Assembly (NCBI GenBank): GCA_032622095.1
Contig: CP136063.1
Coordinates: forward strand, 186,351,956-186,415,955
Source of the DNA: Siphonodentalium dalli
Lineage: Eukaryota > Mollusca > Scaphopoda > Gadilida > Siphonodentaliidae
DNA length: 64,000 nt
Direction of reading: 5' to 3'
Shown: piece after piece, positions 33,403-44,089 of the stretch
Numbering within the stretch: position 1 is the first letter of the stretch
Layout of the letters: every line of letters begins with the position of its first letter
Position numbers and translations under genes: made by a program
The notes under the pieces: generated by a model
Seen by the model: only the letters and a program-made list of their open reading frames with translations
Database searches by the model: none
What the model was told of the DNA's origin: nothing

Positions 33403-35698
33403 CGAGTCAGTGTAAAGAGGCAACATTCTGCATATGCATATCTTAAAGAGTGCTTATATACTTTAACATTAAAGTATACATCATAACCCACATATTTGAA
33501 CACATTACATTCGTGCATATAATGGCATATTGATAAGACACACCGGACCACCATAGAGCTTATAGCGTATGTGGAACTGAATAGTTAACTATAGTAGAGG
33601 GCTTTTTTACTTGATTTAACAGTGAAAAGGGCACTTAATGTACATCATAATATAACGCACTAATGTGTATTGGATTTGCTTTAAGAAACACGGATGTATA
33701 CATAAATCAGATACGCATACTTAGAACACATTCACTTCGTGTATATACTGAAGTATACCACGTATATAGTCCACAAAGACATAGCCCTGCATGTGAAAAC
33801 TCCGTTTAACTATACATTAAAGAGCGTTTATACGTGATTTACCTATGAAAATGGAAATATTTATACATCATATCACATAGAGGTACCGTACTTGCTTTAA
33901 GAATATGGACAGTTATAGGCACAATCATAACAACAATGGAGACCAGCGTTCTTACACAGAAATCAGTAATGTATGCACTAAAATGGTAACAACAATGAAA
34001 ATATACACTCTGTGAACTGCCATAGACATCAGAACTATTAAGAATTTATGAGTTGTGTCGCTTGTTTAGTTGCGATATATGATGCAATAATTTGAGTTAC
34101 CAACAATAAAACAGTATTGACGCTATATATTCTCCATATACCGACGGTTTTAGACTATATTTCTACTAATAATGCTATTAAATGAACGATAATTAAGAGA
34201 AATGAACTATGAATGTATATATGAAGTCAATATGTATACGCGCGTCCACATAGCAGGCCTTTTCCAGACCAATGTTTGATACCCCCGTATAAAATAAAAC
34301 GTTTTGAGAAGAATATGTGAAATTAATATGCACATGTGTTCACATAGTAGGTCTTATCGTCATATGAAACTGCCACGTAGTATATGCTTTGTTTCCTCTG
34401 TATAACAGACTAAATGTATAGGATGTATAATACATATAATTGGTGAAACGAATATATGAAGTAAGTATTTATGTATTAGTCTACACCATATGGGCTCTTT
34501 ATTGTCTCTATGTAATGGAGATTTTAGACTAAATTTCTTCTAATAATGCTATAAATGAACGATAATAAAGAGAAATGAATGATTAAAGAATACATCAAGT
34601 AAATATGTATACACGCATCAACATAGATATAAATATAGGGGTGTGGGTGGAGACATACCACTATATCAATATTTGGGTGTGGTAATAGGGATTCTCGGTG
34701 AAGTAACACCCCCCCCCCATAAGGTGCCGGATAAATATTGAAGAGGTTTCTTTGTTGAACCATCGAAAGAACTGCCAGACCGTATAGTGCATTAGTATAT
34801 CCCTGTTATCAGATTTATTAGGCTTACAATAATCACTATATTATAATAACTATAACTATAGAATTTGTGCGCGAGAAATTTCTCAGATATAGTCTATTGG
34901 AAGTCTTCAATAATGCTTTTACTTCCGTGACAAAAAAACAAATACTTACGATTATATACCCGCGTATTAATATATACCTTGATCAAATACTGCGGATAAC
35001 CTATATCCCTAGTACACACACCCTATTTTATTTCATATTACATTGATAGGCGATAAGCTCTCGGGTTAACGCGATGGATATATCGTTTATCGGAAACGCA
35101 GGCGATAAGCGGTAGGGTTAACGCGCGGGATATATCGTTTAGATATACACGCATTGTTTAGTACCCGCGATAATGAGGCGCTATTATCGTGATAACATTC
35201 GCCCATATACACCCACGCGGCGTGACATATAACCCCACCCTGATAGCTCAGGATTAGGCGCTTAGGGTTTAGGCAGTCAAACCAATACATATATTATGTA
35301 CCACTGTGTATAGTACACGCGATCTGGTTTATCGCTACCGCGCGCGACGTTGGCGAGTTATTCTCGTGATTAATATATACCTCTGATAGCAGTCACCCGA
35401 GTATATATTTTCTTTCATATTACATGAATATGCGATAAGCGGTAGGGTTAACACGAGAGAGATATCATTTAGACATATATACACGCATTGTTTAGTACCC
35501 GCAATAATTAGGCGCTATTCCCGTGATAACCTTGGGCCGCTTGTTGCGGAATTATTTGGTTCGTCATTGGCCTAGCGATATCCGCCACGATAACGCGTGA
35601 TAACCTTCACCGATATATACACCCACGCGGCGTGACCTATAATCCCCTGATGGCACAGGAACAGGCGCTTAGGGTTTAGGCAGTCAAACCGTCTACCC
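33403..35698 (-). repeat. 2.3-kb unit U1', right arm
   Basis: The inverted counterpart of 21983-24278, with U1-specific variants (CCCGAGTATAT, CGACGTTGGCGAG). The poly-C run near 34710 is shorter than its mirror. Confidence 0.85.
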
Positions 35699-35729
35699 GA
35701 AAGGGTAGACAATACTACTCACGGCTTAT

Positions 35730-35932
35730 GCCTTTGTGTTACCGCCAACCGAGAACAAGCATGTTTCATCTTCTCGGTATATACCCATAATAACTACATA
35801 TATGTCATTTAAAATGTCAAATATGGTATAATATTCACTTAAGATTGATATGTACACTATAATTGAACATTATTAAGACTTAATTATTAATTTTAGACTT
35901 GTTCTCGGTTGTTCTCGGTAAATAGTAGGTCC
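35730..35932 (-). repeat. Right terminal region of the giant palindrome
   Basis: The inverted match of 21316-21545, ending TCGGTAAATAGTAGGTCC. It lacks a roughly 17-bp stretch (CGCGCAGCCGCTG...) found in the left terminus and has one ACCGAGAAC unit fewer. Confidence 0.7.
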
Positions 35933-35941
35933 CAATTTTGC
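35933..35941 (+). repeat. 9-bp target-site duplication, right (CAATTTTGC)
   Basis: Identical to 21306-21314 and directly adjoins the GGTCC terminus of the palindrome. Confidence 0.75.
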
Positions 35942-36002
35942 GTACTAGTTATCGCACCTCCGTACTCTCCGTCGATTCCGCTCAAATCGGTAAGCCGATT
36001 CG

Positions 36003-36029
36003 ATGCAGAATGAGGTCCCCAGAGGGTTA
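36003..36029 (-). repeat. Solo TTAA terminus, family 4
   Basis: GCAGAATGAGGTCCCC followed by AGAGGGTTAA is the reverse complement of the TTAACCCTCTGGGGACCTC terminus at 62229, another TTAA-bounded family. Its partner end near here was not identified. Confidence 0.45.
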
Positions 36030-36657
36030 ATTTGGTGATGCTAGCCCGAGGGTGACGATTGTGTTGATCAGTGTACGCCCTATAGGCTATAGCTCAATCA
36101 TCGCCGATTTGAGTTGAGGGAATCCGTGTTTCAATGTTGATGGGGGCCATGGGGCGCCATTCTTCTGTTTATTATGTACGTACAGGTCTATTTTCTGATA
36201 TTCATCACAAAATCGAATATATTTACCTACTATATATATTTTGAGATGGCGTATATGTGTGTATATACTTTATAGAATCGAAAACGGCTGGAGCGATCGA
36301 GACCAAACTTCCCATCTAAGGATACAAATCCACGGGAATGGTCGTCGCGGCATTTTGGAGAAGCTCAGAGCACCCGTTCTCCACCCTCATTTAGTAAAAA
36401 AAAAACGGCACTGCGGAGTTAATCGCGGTGATAGTTAAAGAGCGTTCGTATCCACAGTGTCGCTGATAAAGAGCGTCTATATATATACACTTGATAAAGA
36501 GCGTCTATATACACGACGAGTATAAATACGGCTCCATTGACCGTCTTGAGGCGAAATTTCGTACTTAATTTCGTACTTAGGGCTTCCTAGGAACGGGGGA
36601 CATTTTCATCGGGTCAGTTTTTCCGCCCGAGATGATCTTCACATTGAAACGGGTACC

Positions 36658-36720
36658 TAGACGCCACATCCGTCCAATCTCATTGATGAGAGTAGCGAGA
36701 TTGGACGGATGTGGCGTCTA
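36658..36720. repeat. Perfect 24-bp inverted repeat with 15-nt loop
   Basis: TAGACGCCACATCCGTCCAA followed by TCTC at 36658-36681 is exactly complementary to 36697-36720. It lies between the giant palindrome and the next inverted arrangement. Its purpose is unknown. Confidence 0.85.
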
Positions 36721-36899
36721 CAAACTTCGCACACATATATTGTCCACTATATCCCTGATCATAATCCAGCTGGTTCCAGCTTTCGGTTGAGTGGAACCCG
36801 TTAAATTCAAGATGGCGCCCAACATGGCCGCCGTTTTTCAGGCGGGTCACTAAATCAGTTTGATGCAAATTATAGTGAGACAGTCTTGTCATATGTATA

Positions 36900-38065
36900 C
36901 AAATGTATACATTTTTGTGAAGATAAGATAAAATGCCACCATTATAGGGTAAAACTGGAACTCCCCGTCCAAGATGGCCGTCAAAATGGCAGCTGGAAGT
37001 GGATTTTTTTTCTCTAATATCTTTAAGATCAGTTTATGCTGTTTGGTACTGGTTGATAATTGTGATTTATGTTAGATTGTTAATGTTAACTGACCATTGG
37101 AGCAATGAAATATGCCATTCATGGAGTCAGAAACCCTTCTGATCCCTCAAAAATTCGATTTTACAGAAAGCGGTATAAAATGTTACCAAAAATCACCATT
37201 GGGTATCTAGTCATATTTCATCAAGAAATCGGCAGAACTGTCAACTGTTAGTGAAACATTCCATTTCTTATGCATATTCCAACCCATTAGTACAAAAATT
37301 GTCACTTTGGCTTAGATGGCTGCAAAAATGGTGCCCGAAATGGCAGCCGGAAGTGGAAAATTTGATTTGTTTTCTCTAATGTCCATGTCTTTAAGATCAA
37401 TTTATGCGGTTTGGTACTGGTTGAGACTTGTGACTTTACGTTGTATTGTTCATGTTAACTGACAATTGGAGTAATGAAATGTGCCATTCATGGGATCATA
37501 AACCCTTCTGATCCCTCAAAAATTCGATTTTACTGAAAGTGGTATAAAATTTTACCAAAAATTACCATTGGGATTTCTAGTCATATTTCATCAAGAAATG
37601 GGCAGAACTGTGCAATTTTAGTGAAGCATTCCATTTTTTATGCATATTCCAACTCATTAGTACAAAAATTGTCAATTTGGCTCAAAATGGCTGCGAAAAT
37701 GTGAAAAATGGTAAATATTGCCCATGCTGCGTGCCATGCAACCACATACAAATTGTGGTTGGTGACAAAGTTTGACTATTATGTGTTATATAGATTGAAT
37801 ACTAACATTTCTTATGCACTAACCAGTTAATTTTTCATATATATCCCAAACATTATTCTCTGCTGTTCCGAAAAGGTAGCAAATTGTGACCTACTGGGTT
37901 ATTAAACATGTTACTAATCAAGTGAAACTATAGGTTCTATTATGGTTGTCCCAGTACCTTACGAGGCATGACAAATTCATTTTAAAGGATGCAGTATGGA
38001 ATTTGCCTAAAAAACTTCTTTTGAGATTCTGGCCATGTTTCTGAAGGGAAATGGGCATGCACGCC
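36900..38065 (+). repeat. Family H arm, left (360-bp repeats)
   Basis: Two units of about 360 bp, starting near 36955 and 37312 and sharing TCATATTTCATCAAGAAAT, 'tgatccctcaaaaattcgatttta' and CCAAGATGGC/AAAATGGC words, are followed by unique sequence. The reverse complement returns at 44090-45010, making the outer arms of an 8-kb inverted arrangement. Confidence 0.75.
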
Positions 38066-38244
38066 ATGCATAACTTCGAAACTGAGCTGAGCGAGACCAA
38101 TTGATGTTGCTACTCTCACATATTATCGTCAAAAGATATCAACATTGATCAACTTAATACATGATGTTTGTAAAAATGGTAGTCAGGGAGTGAATTTGTG
38201 GTCACAGATGATGTAAAGAGGTATACATGAAATATAATCACGAA

Positions 38245-38735
38245 TGGTGTGACTAGTTATACAAGGAGTGTCTATATGGTCGTGTGTGTGGTATGTATGG
38301 TGAGATGCAGGTAAACCACGGCTGTATAGTCACTGAAGTGGTGTATGGGTATAACAAGAGTAGCTACATTCCATCCGTGTGTTGTTTATATATATATGGA
38401 GTGACTTTATGATCATGTGTGAAATGTACAGGTGTACATTTGGTGGCTTCATTGTCATGGATGGGTGTAAATTTATACATGTGTTGGTTATATGAAAATG
38501 GGTGGGGTGTATGGATACATAAGGAGTGGTTGTATGCTTATGGGTATAATAATTATAGGTGTACATGGAACGGTTGTATGGTCATGATTGTTGAAATATA
38601 TATGCATACATGTATATATGGATGGTCATTGGCGAGCGTGTTGGTATATTTGAAGTGGCATTGTGATCTTAGGTGTATATGGTATGTATGTGCATCTTTG
38701 CTGTTGGTGTATTGTCATTGGGGGATATATATAGA
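38245..38735 (+). repeat. Minisatellite of about 50 bp, segment 1
   Basis: Degenerate units follow the pattern 'ggtgtatatgtatacatgga gtgactatatggtcatg(g/a)gt'. The same array continues at 39320-39638, 40817-41385 and 43515-43905, and has been split by later insertions. Confidence 0.7.
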
Positions 38736-38850
38736 ATACACCCATAGTAGCCGAGAATACAAAATTTTCACCACGAGTGGAATTGTGTTTTTAACCACGA
38801 GCCTTTGGTGAGTGGTGAAAATTTTGTACTCTCGACTACTATGCGTGTAT
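38736..38850. repeat. Hairpin element in the minisatellite
   Basis: ATACACCCATAGTAGCCGAG with AATACAAAATTTTCACCAC pairs with GTGGTGAAAATTTTGTACTC and CGACTACTATGCGTGTAT around a loop of about 36 nt. Confidence 0.8.
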
Positions 38851-39319
38851 TTTATTTATGCCATAATTATTATTTTTGATTTGTTCATCCAATTCAACTA
38901 CTCCGATGTTTAGCCTACTTTGAATGTGTATCCACACCGAGAGACACAAACACGACGCTACAAGGAATGTGCGTCACGCGTAGTGATGCATATATTTACG
39001 TCACAAGGGACGTCAGCCTGTTTCTGAGCGATCAGTCAATTTGTATTACCATTCATAATTATGTTTCCTAGTTTATATAACACTGGCAAGCTACAATGCT
39101 ACATTTGATTGAAATGCAAGCAATTTTCCTCATATCTAATTTACATCATGACAACTTACAATTTTAAATCAATGTGACATAGGAACTATTTTGCTAACTA
39201 CGATGTAGTTCTACTGTGGGTATAAACGTTTAACACATGAAATTATGTTTGAAAATTTACACCCACAGTAGAAATTTATACCCACAGTAGGAAGCTGTTT
39301 ACCCACAGTAGGGTGTAAA
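38851..39319. other. Non-coding insert with ACCCACAGTAG repeats
   Basis: Between minisatellite segments. ACCCACAGTAG occurs three times at about 39262-39312 and once inverted at about 39211, giving a small foldback. No gene is present. Confidence 0.45.
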
Positions 39320-39638
39320 GATGAAGTTTACAAAATTGGTGTTATACACACAATAGAACAGGCCATTATGGTATAAATATGTATACAGGGAGTCGCTGTA
39401 TGATCATGGATAGGATGTATGAGTATACAGCGAATGGCTGAATTGTCATGTGTGAGGTGTATATGCAAGTATGGAGTATACAAATGACCACGTGTTATTG
39501 GTGTATCCATTCAATGCTGAGGTGTATATGTATACATTGAATAACTCGATCTATGGCCATGTGTGGGGTGTATATGTATATCTTGAATGGCTATATGCCA
39601 TGTGTGTGGCAAATATGTATGAGGGACATACCATATGG
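39320..39638 (+). repeat. Minisatellite of about 50 bp, segment 2
   Basis: The same degenerate 'gtgtatatgtatac' units as segment 1, ending in the left target copy ACCATATGG (39630-39638). Confidence 0.65.
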
Positions 39639-40816
39639 TAGTCCAAGTCTTCTCGTACTAAAACCGGCTAAGATATTGGGATGGAGGTGCCGGTCTTTAG
39701 TCCGAGTTCCAGGCCCATGCATTCTTATGACACGGCTTAAGCGTTAGTGACCCGCTCAAATAAAACCACAATTATATGAAATAAAATATCACAATTGCGA
39801 CAATAAACGGATATTTTCCGCAGAAGACATGCTATTTTATCTGAAACCCACATCAGTTGTGAATTTAAAACGGTAATTTAATGCGAAAAGAGACATTTAC
39901 CTCAATGTTTACAATTTTTTAAAAGTATGCGAACTCGGTTGACCTCGCGAACTGTGTTCGGCATTTTCCGTTGAAAATATTCCGTAGATTTTGGACAACA
40001 ACGCAAATTACGATGAATTCTCCATTGTAATCGTAATTATGTGTGTCAATAAATAAAATAATAAATAGATTAATTAAACATTGGAGATATAAATGTAATA
40101 CACTAAATAAATGAACCTTAAGTTTGAAAAGTCCCACTAAAACGGAAGAACTATATTTCGAAACTGTGTGATTCGGTTCTCCGATTATTTTATCAACACA
40201 GAAATCAAAATGCACATCACACGCATGGCAACTTGGCAAGTCAGACACATGAGTTCTAATTTGCTCCAATTTTGACAAGTTGCTTGCGAAAATTGTCAAC
40301 AAAACTACCGTTCTGATCCTCCATTATGTCATTAAGTTTTTAGTGCGGGAATTGTTCTGAAAGCACATAGAAAACTGGACTTTCGGGCGATCGGTTTTCG
40401 CCATTTTTGTTCGGAAAACCCGCGCTATATATAGAAACGGAAAGTAGAATTCCCAGAACAAACAGCGGATTATGCCGAACTTATTCGGACCACTTCGGCT
40501 TTCGGTTAAAACGTAAACAAACAGAGAAACAAATCGATGTTTGTGTCAATCAACCGGAATATTCTATGTGTAATTTAACATTAAAGTTAGATTATTATAC
40601 ACCATTATGACCATAAGATGTAAGCCTTTCCGATGTATATATATAGCATCATGTATTGATTTGCTAGGTAAATCGAGTAAAATACACCACAGATTCCCGC
40701 CACAGATCCTGGGCGTAACTCGTGTCATAAGAAGGCTATGCGCGCGGTCTTGGACTAAAGACCGGCACCTCCATCCCAATATCTTAGCCGGTTTTAGTAC
40801 GAGAAGGCTTGGACTA
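39639..40816. mobile_element. 1.18-kb long-TIR element with 9-bp TSD (Mutator-like)
   Basis: TAGTCCAAGTCTTCTCGTAC on the left and its near-perfect complement on the right begin terminal inverted repeats of about 110 bp (both contain CCGGCTAAGATATTGGGATG and GAGGTGCCGGTCTTTAGTCC). The element is directly flanked by ACCATATGG at 39630-39638 and 40817-40825. Joining the flanks restores minisatellite wording (compare AACCATATGGCCAATGGTG at about 41157). Long TIRs and a 9-bp duplication are the known hallmarks of Mutator-like elements. No transposase is encoded. Confidence 0.85.
39919..40302 (-). CDS. Possible captured fragment inside the long-TIR element
   Basis: A minus-strand frame of up to 127 codons; its first 55 residues (containing KLEQIRTHVSDLPSCHACD) look protein-like, whereas the rest is hydrophobic AT-rich translation. 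Mutator-like elements are known to capture host gene pieces, which would explain it, but no family is recognised. Confidence 0.2.
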   Translation of the reverse strand: MLTIFASNLSKLEQIRTHVSDLPSCHACDVHFDFCVDKIIGEPNHTVSKYSSSVLVGLFKLKVHLFSVLHLYLQCLINLFIILFIDTHNYDYNGEFIVICVVVQNLRNIFNGKCRTQFARSTEFAYF

Positions 40817-41385
40817 ACCATATGGCCGACGGTGAGGTGGTGTAAATGGTACGGGTATGTCTTGAAGTATTGTATGGCAATTAGTGAGGTGTATATACGC
40901 ACAGCTGGGGTGACTATGGTCACGAGTGAGGTGTATATGCATATCTTGAGTTGCTATATGGTCATGTGTATACGGGAGTGACCGTATGGCCAATGGTGAG
41001 GTGATGTGCTGGGTATTGGTATGTCTTGAAAGCTGCATGGCCACTGGTGAGGTGTATATGTATACATGGAGTGACTTTATAGGCATGGCGGGGTGCATAT
41101 GTATATCTGTAGTGGCTATATGACCATTGGTGCGACCAATATGTGTATATGAAATAACCATATGGCCAATGGTGATGTGAATTGGTAAACAATGATTGAC
41201 TATATGACCACGAATGTGGTTGTGAGTATACAGCGAGTGGCTGAATTGTCATGAGTGATGTGTATATGCAAGCCTGGGTGTATGAATGATCGTGTGAGCG
41301 GGGTATTGGTGTATATAGAAGTATATATGGTAATTGGTGATGCGTATATGTGTAGTTGGAGTGACTCTATTGTTAGTTTAAACAT
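40817..41385 (+). repeat. Minisatellite of about 50 bp, segment 3
   Basis: Ten or so degenerate units (GGTGAGGTGTATATG, 'gtcatg', 'gtgactatatgg') start at the right target copy of the long-TIR element. Confidence 0.65.
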
Positions 41386-41471
41386 ATTTTATTAGCAAAG
41401 AATAGCTAATTGGATTGGGGCACAAGTTATTGCTAACGTATTGACGCCCCTTTCCAACAAACAATTGACAA

Positions 41472-41950
41472 TTAAAGGTACTCAACCCGTAAAGAGGGTC
41501 CCCATCTCAACAGATTCCAACAACAACAATCCGATCGGAGGGTCCTATATTACTATTTCTTTGGCTTTGGGGGGTAAAAAATATATTGATTCGAGTCGAG
41601 GAACCCATCAAACAAGCTCAGAGTTATTAGATATTGATTTTTGAAATTTGTTATAAACTCGAGATGAATACTACTAACTGCCGTAATCTGCTCTGGATGT
41701 GTTCTCCAAATCTATTCAAACAGACAAGGATGGATAACTCTAAAATCAAGTGGTAATTTTAACGCAATTTTGACTGAGTTCTGGGCCAGATAGTATTCCC
41801 GATAATGAAAAATAATAGATTTCTAAAATCGATATCTAACAAATCTGAGCTTTGATGGGTGACTTCCTCGACTCGAATCAAATATTTTTTACCCCCGAAG
41901 CCATTGAAATAGTAATTGAGAGGAGTTTTATCGGGTTGAGTACCTTTAAC
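41472..41950. mobile_element. Family A foldback MITE, copy 4
   Basis: A full copy, TTAAAGGTACTCAACCCG to GGGTTGAGTACCTTTAA, almost the same as copy 1. It appears to sit in the 3' untranslated part of the decayed LINE, because LINE coding sequence follows on the minus strand and minisatellite resumes on the far side. Confidence 0.85.
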
Positions 41951-42194
41951 AAAAGAGTTAGGCTTCCTGCCTGCAATACATATAATACAAAGGTATACAA
42001 ACAACACGTGTATGCTTAAAATATGATAGTAAAGTGGGGTACACGTTAAGATGTCAAAGTGTACTGTTTGCGTCAGAATGAGGGTATGATTGTGGGCCTT
42101 CGATCGATGACGTGATATTTTGTTTCCTAATTTATATAATACTGTTTCCAATCGCTAGGTTTAATACACTATTAATCAGTAAATCGTTGTGTTT

Positions 42195-43515
42195 CTATGA
42201 TATATTTTGAGCAAAAATGAATAACTTGCAATTTATTTGCTCAGTCTCAAGTGTGGAGCCGAAAAGTATATTCCCAATGGTCAAGTGTAATACGCCCAGT
42301 TTAGACATACTATCAAACAGTTTTAATCTTTCATGAATAAAGTAAGGACATTCGAAGAAAAAGTGATATGCTGTTTCCTCTGGTGCACCGCAACAGCATT
42401 TCGGCGAATCGGCAATATGATTGATATGCTTATCAAAATTAAGATTACTACAGTTATTACGCAATTTAGCGTGTAGTATGTTCCTTTCTCGGCTTCCAAC
42501 TATATAGGTAGAAAGGAGGCGGTTTCAATACAACAAACATAGCAGCTATTTTTTTCTCTATATTATCTTTATTTATTTTCTTCTTATTGCCTTTATCGTC
42601 ACTCTTGGTGAGGTCATCTAGGAATTTGTTCCTCTGGATAATCATTGAAGGAAAGAACGATTTATTATAATATTCAGCCTTTCTAGATAAAGAGTTAAAT
42701 CGGTAGGGATATCTGGAAGGATAGTTTGTGTTGTCTCCGTAACGCGCAGGTAATATATCAGTCAAATATTTCGGAGCGTCTCCAGCTTGGATTCGGTTGA
42801 ACATTTTGAATTTATGAACTTTTCTTCGTTCTTGCAGTGATTGCCAACCCAATTCTGTAAATAATTTATGTATAGCACACGAGCGAGTTAAGCCCGATAC
42901 AATTCGAGCCGCATCTATGTGTAATTTGTCTAGCGTATTTAGAAGGGAGTCGGAGCACAGTCCCAGATAATATCTCCATAATCCATAAGAGGAAGAATGT
43001 AAGATGTGTACATTAGATTTAAGGATTTGCGACTAAGTTTATATTAAATTTTTCTAAGCATGGCTAATCGACCAGAAACACGAGTTACTATATCATTTAT
43101 TTGAATGTCCCACCCTAAGTTGGATTGAAAGTTTAAACCTAAGTGTTTTTGTGAGACCATTTCCTCGAGTTGGGTGCCACCAAAAAGGATTGGGGAGAAT
43201 GTTGGGGATTCCTTTTGGGGAGATATTTGAAATCTTATCAGGGTAGTTTTGGTGGGGTTGAAATTGACAAGCCATTTTTTGGACCAATCGGTAAGTTTGT
43301 CCAAGTCATTGTTGACTTTAGTAACAAGATGGACCGGATCAGTTTCCGCTGTGGTGATGCATGTATCATCAGCATAGAGTCTAGTCAGGGATTCTAAATC
43401 TTGGTGAATATCATTAACATATATGATGAACAAGAAAGGTCCGACCACAGAGCCCTGGGGGACTCCAGCTGAAAGTATTCTGAAAGGGGATGCAGTGTTA
43501 TTCAAAATTACTCTA
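42195..43515 (-). pseudogene. Decayed LINE reverse transcriptase (5'-truncated)
   Basis: On the minus strand, from about 43515 downward, the frame gives reverse-transcriptase signatures: AGVPQGSVVGPFLFIIYVND (fingers/palm region) and the catalytic YADD box within LTRLYADDTCI. It then hits an in-frame TAA at about 43043, continues as LMYTSYILPLMDYGDI, shifts frame near 42945, and after another shift near 42480 ends in a cysteine-histidine cluster (CCCGAPEETAYHFFFECPYF). The endonuclease and the front of the RT are missing: upstream sequence is the minisatellite, as expected for 5'-truncated insertion. It resembles the Jockey/CR1 group; the clade is uncertain. Not functional. Confidence 0.85.
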
Positions 43516-43905
43516 TTGTTATGGTGTGGTGTATATGTATAGCTTGAGTGACTACATGGCCATGGGTGTGGCAACTATATATACATGGAGTAATTGTATG
43601 GCCAATGGTGAGGCGAATATGTATACATGGAGTGAATGTATGATCCTGAATGGGGTGTAGAGCTATATATATAGAGTGATTATACGGTCGTGTGTGGGGC
43701 GTAGAATTATACCTGGGTGGTGACTTGTGACTATATAGTCAAGTGCGTGGTGTACGGTTATACCTAAATATGGCTGTACGGTCATGGATGAAGTGTGTGT
43801 GTAAAAAACGAGTGGCTACATGGTCATTTGTGTGATGTTTATGTATATGTGGAGCGAGTGTATGGTCATTGGTGGGTTGTACATGTGTAAATTTGGGTGG
43901 GTATC
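43515..43905 (+). repeat. Minisatellite of about 50 bp, segment 4
   Basis: Continuation of the array interrupted by the LINE ('gtgtatatgtatagcttgagtgactacatggccatgggtgtgg' and similar units). Confidence 0.65.
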
Positions 43906-44089
43906 GCTTTACACAATAACTCAGGGACATGTTAATCGATATAGAGGTAATGTCAGAGAGTTCTACATCCTGATGGAGGTTTATATGCACAATGGGGGAA
44001 ACGGTTTTCCGGACATTAGTCATTTCGATGCCAGTGAGCCACAATTTTATTATCGTAGCCTCATAATAATGCCCCTTTCAGTTCACTTT

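Larger units (their letters stand above)
21316..35932. mobile_element. Giant 14.6-kb foldback (palindromic) element
   Basis: The left half is repeated as its reverse complement in the right half along more than 7 kb. Paired positions sum to about 57,680 throughout the inner arms, drifting by only a few bases through small indels. The termini match (GGACCTCCTATTTACCGAG on the left, GGACCTACTATTTACCGAG read inward on the right), and the 9-bp repeat CAATTTTGC flanks both. Each arm runs: terminal region with AACCGAGAACAAG motifs, two 2.3-kb units, a spacer, a roughly 265-bp tandem array and a short protein-like frame, up to a 28-nt GC-rich centre. No transposase-like frame of useful length is present, so if mobile it is non-autonomous. 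Long inverted arms with a 9-bp target duplication recall Mutator-like or Foldback elements; the assignment is inference. Confidence 0.8.

Noticed and set aside
21316-35932. Assembly artefact (one arm read twice)
   Set aside because: The arms differ by a 0.4-kb MITE, terminal motif number, homopolymer lengths and scattered substitutions, and a 9-bp direct repeat flanks the whole. It still needs confirmation with spanning reads.
38330-41385. Frames rich in Tyr/Thr/His/Ile (for example 40814-41161 minus) as secreted proteins
   Set aside because: They are translations of the 50-bp minisatellite on either strand.
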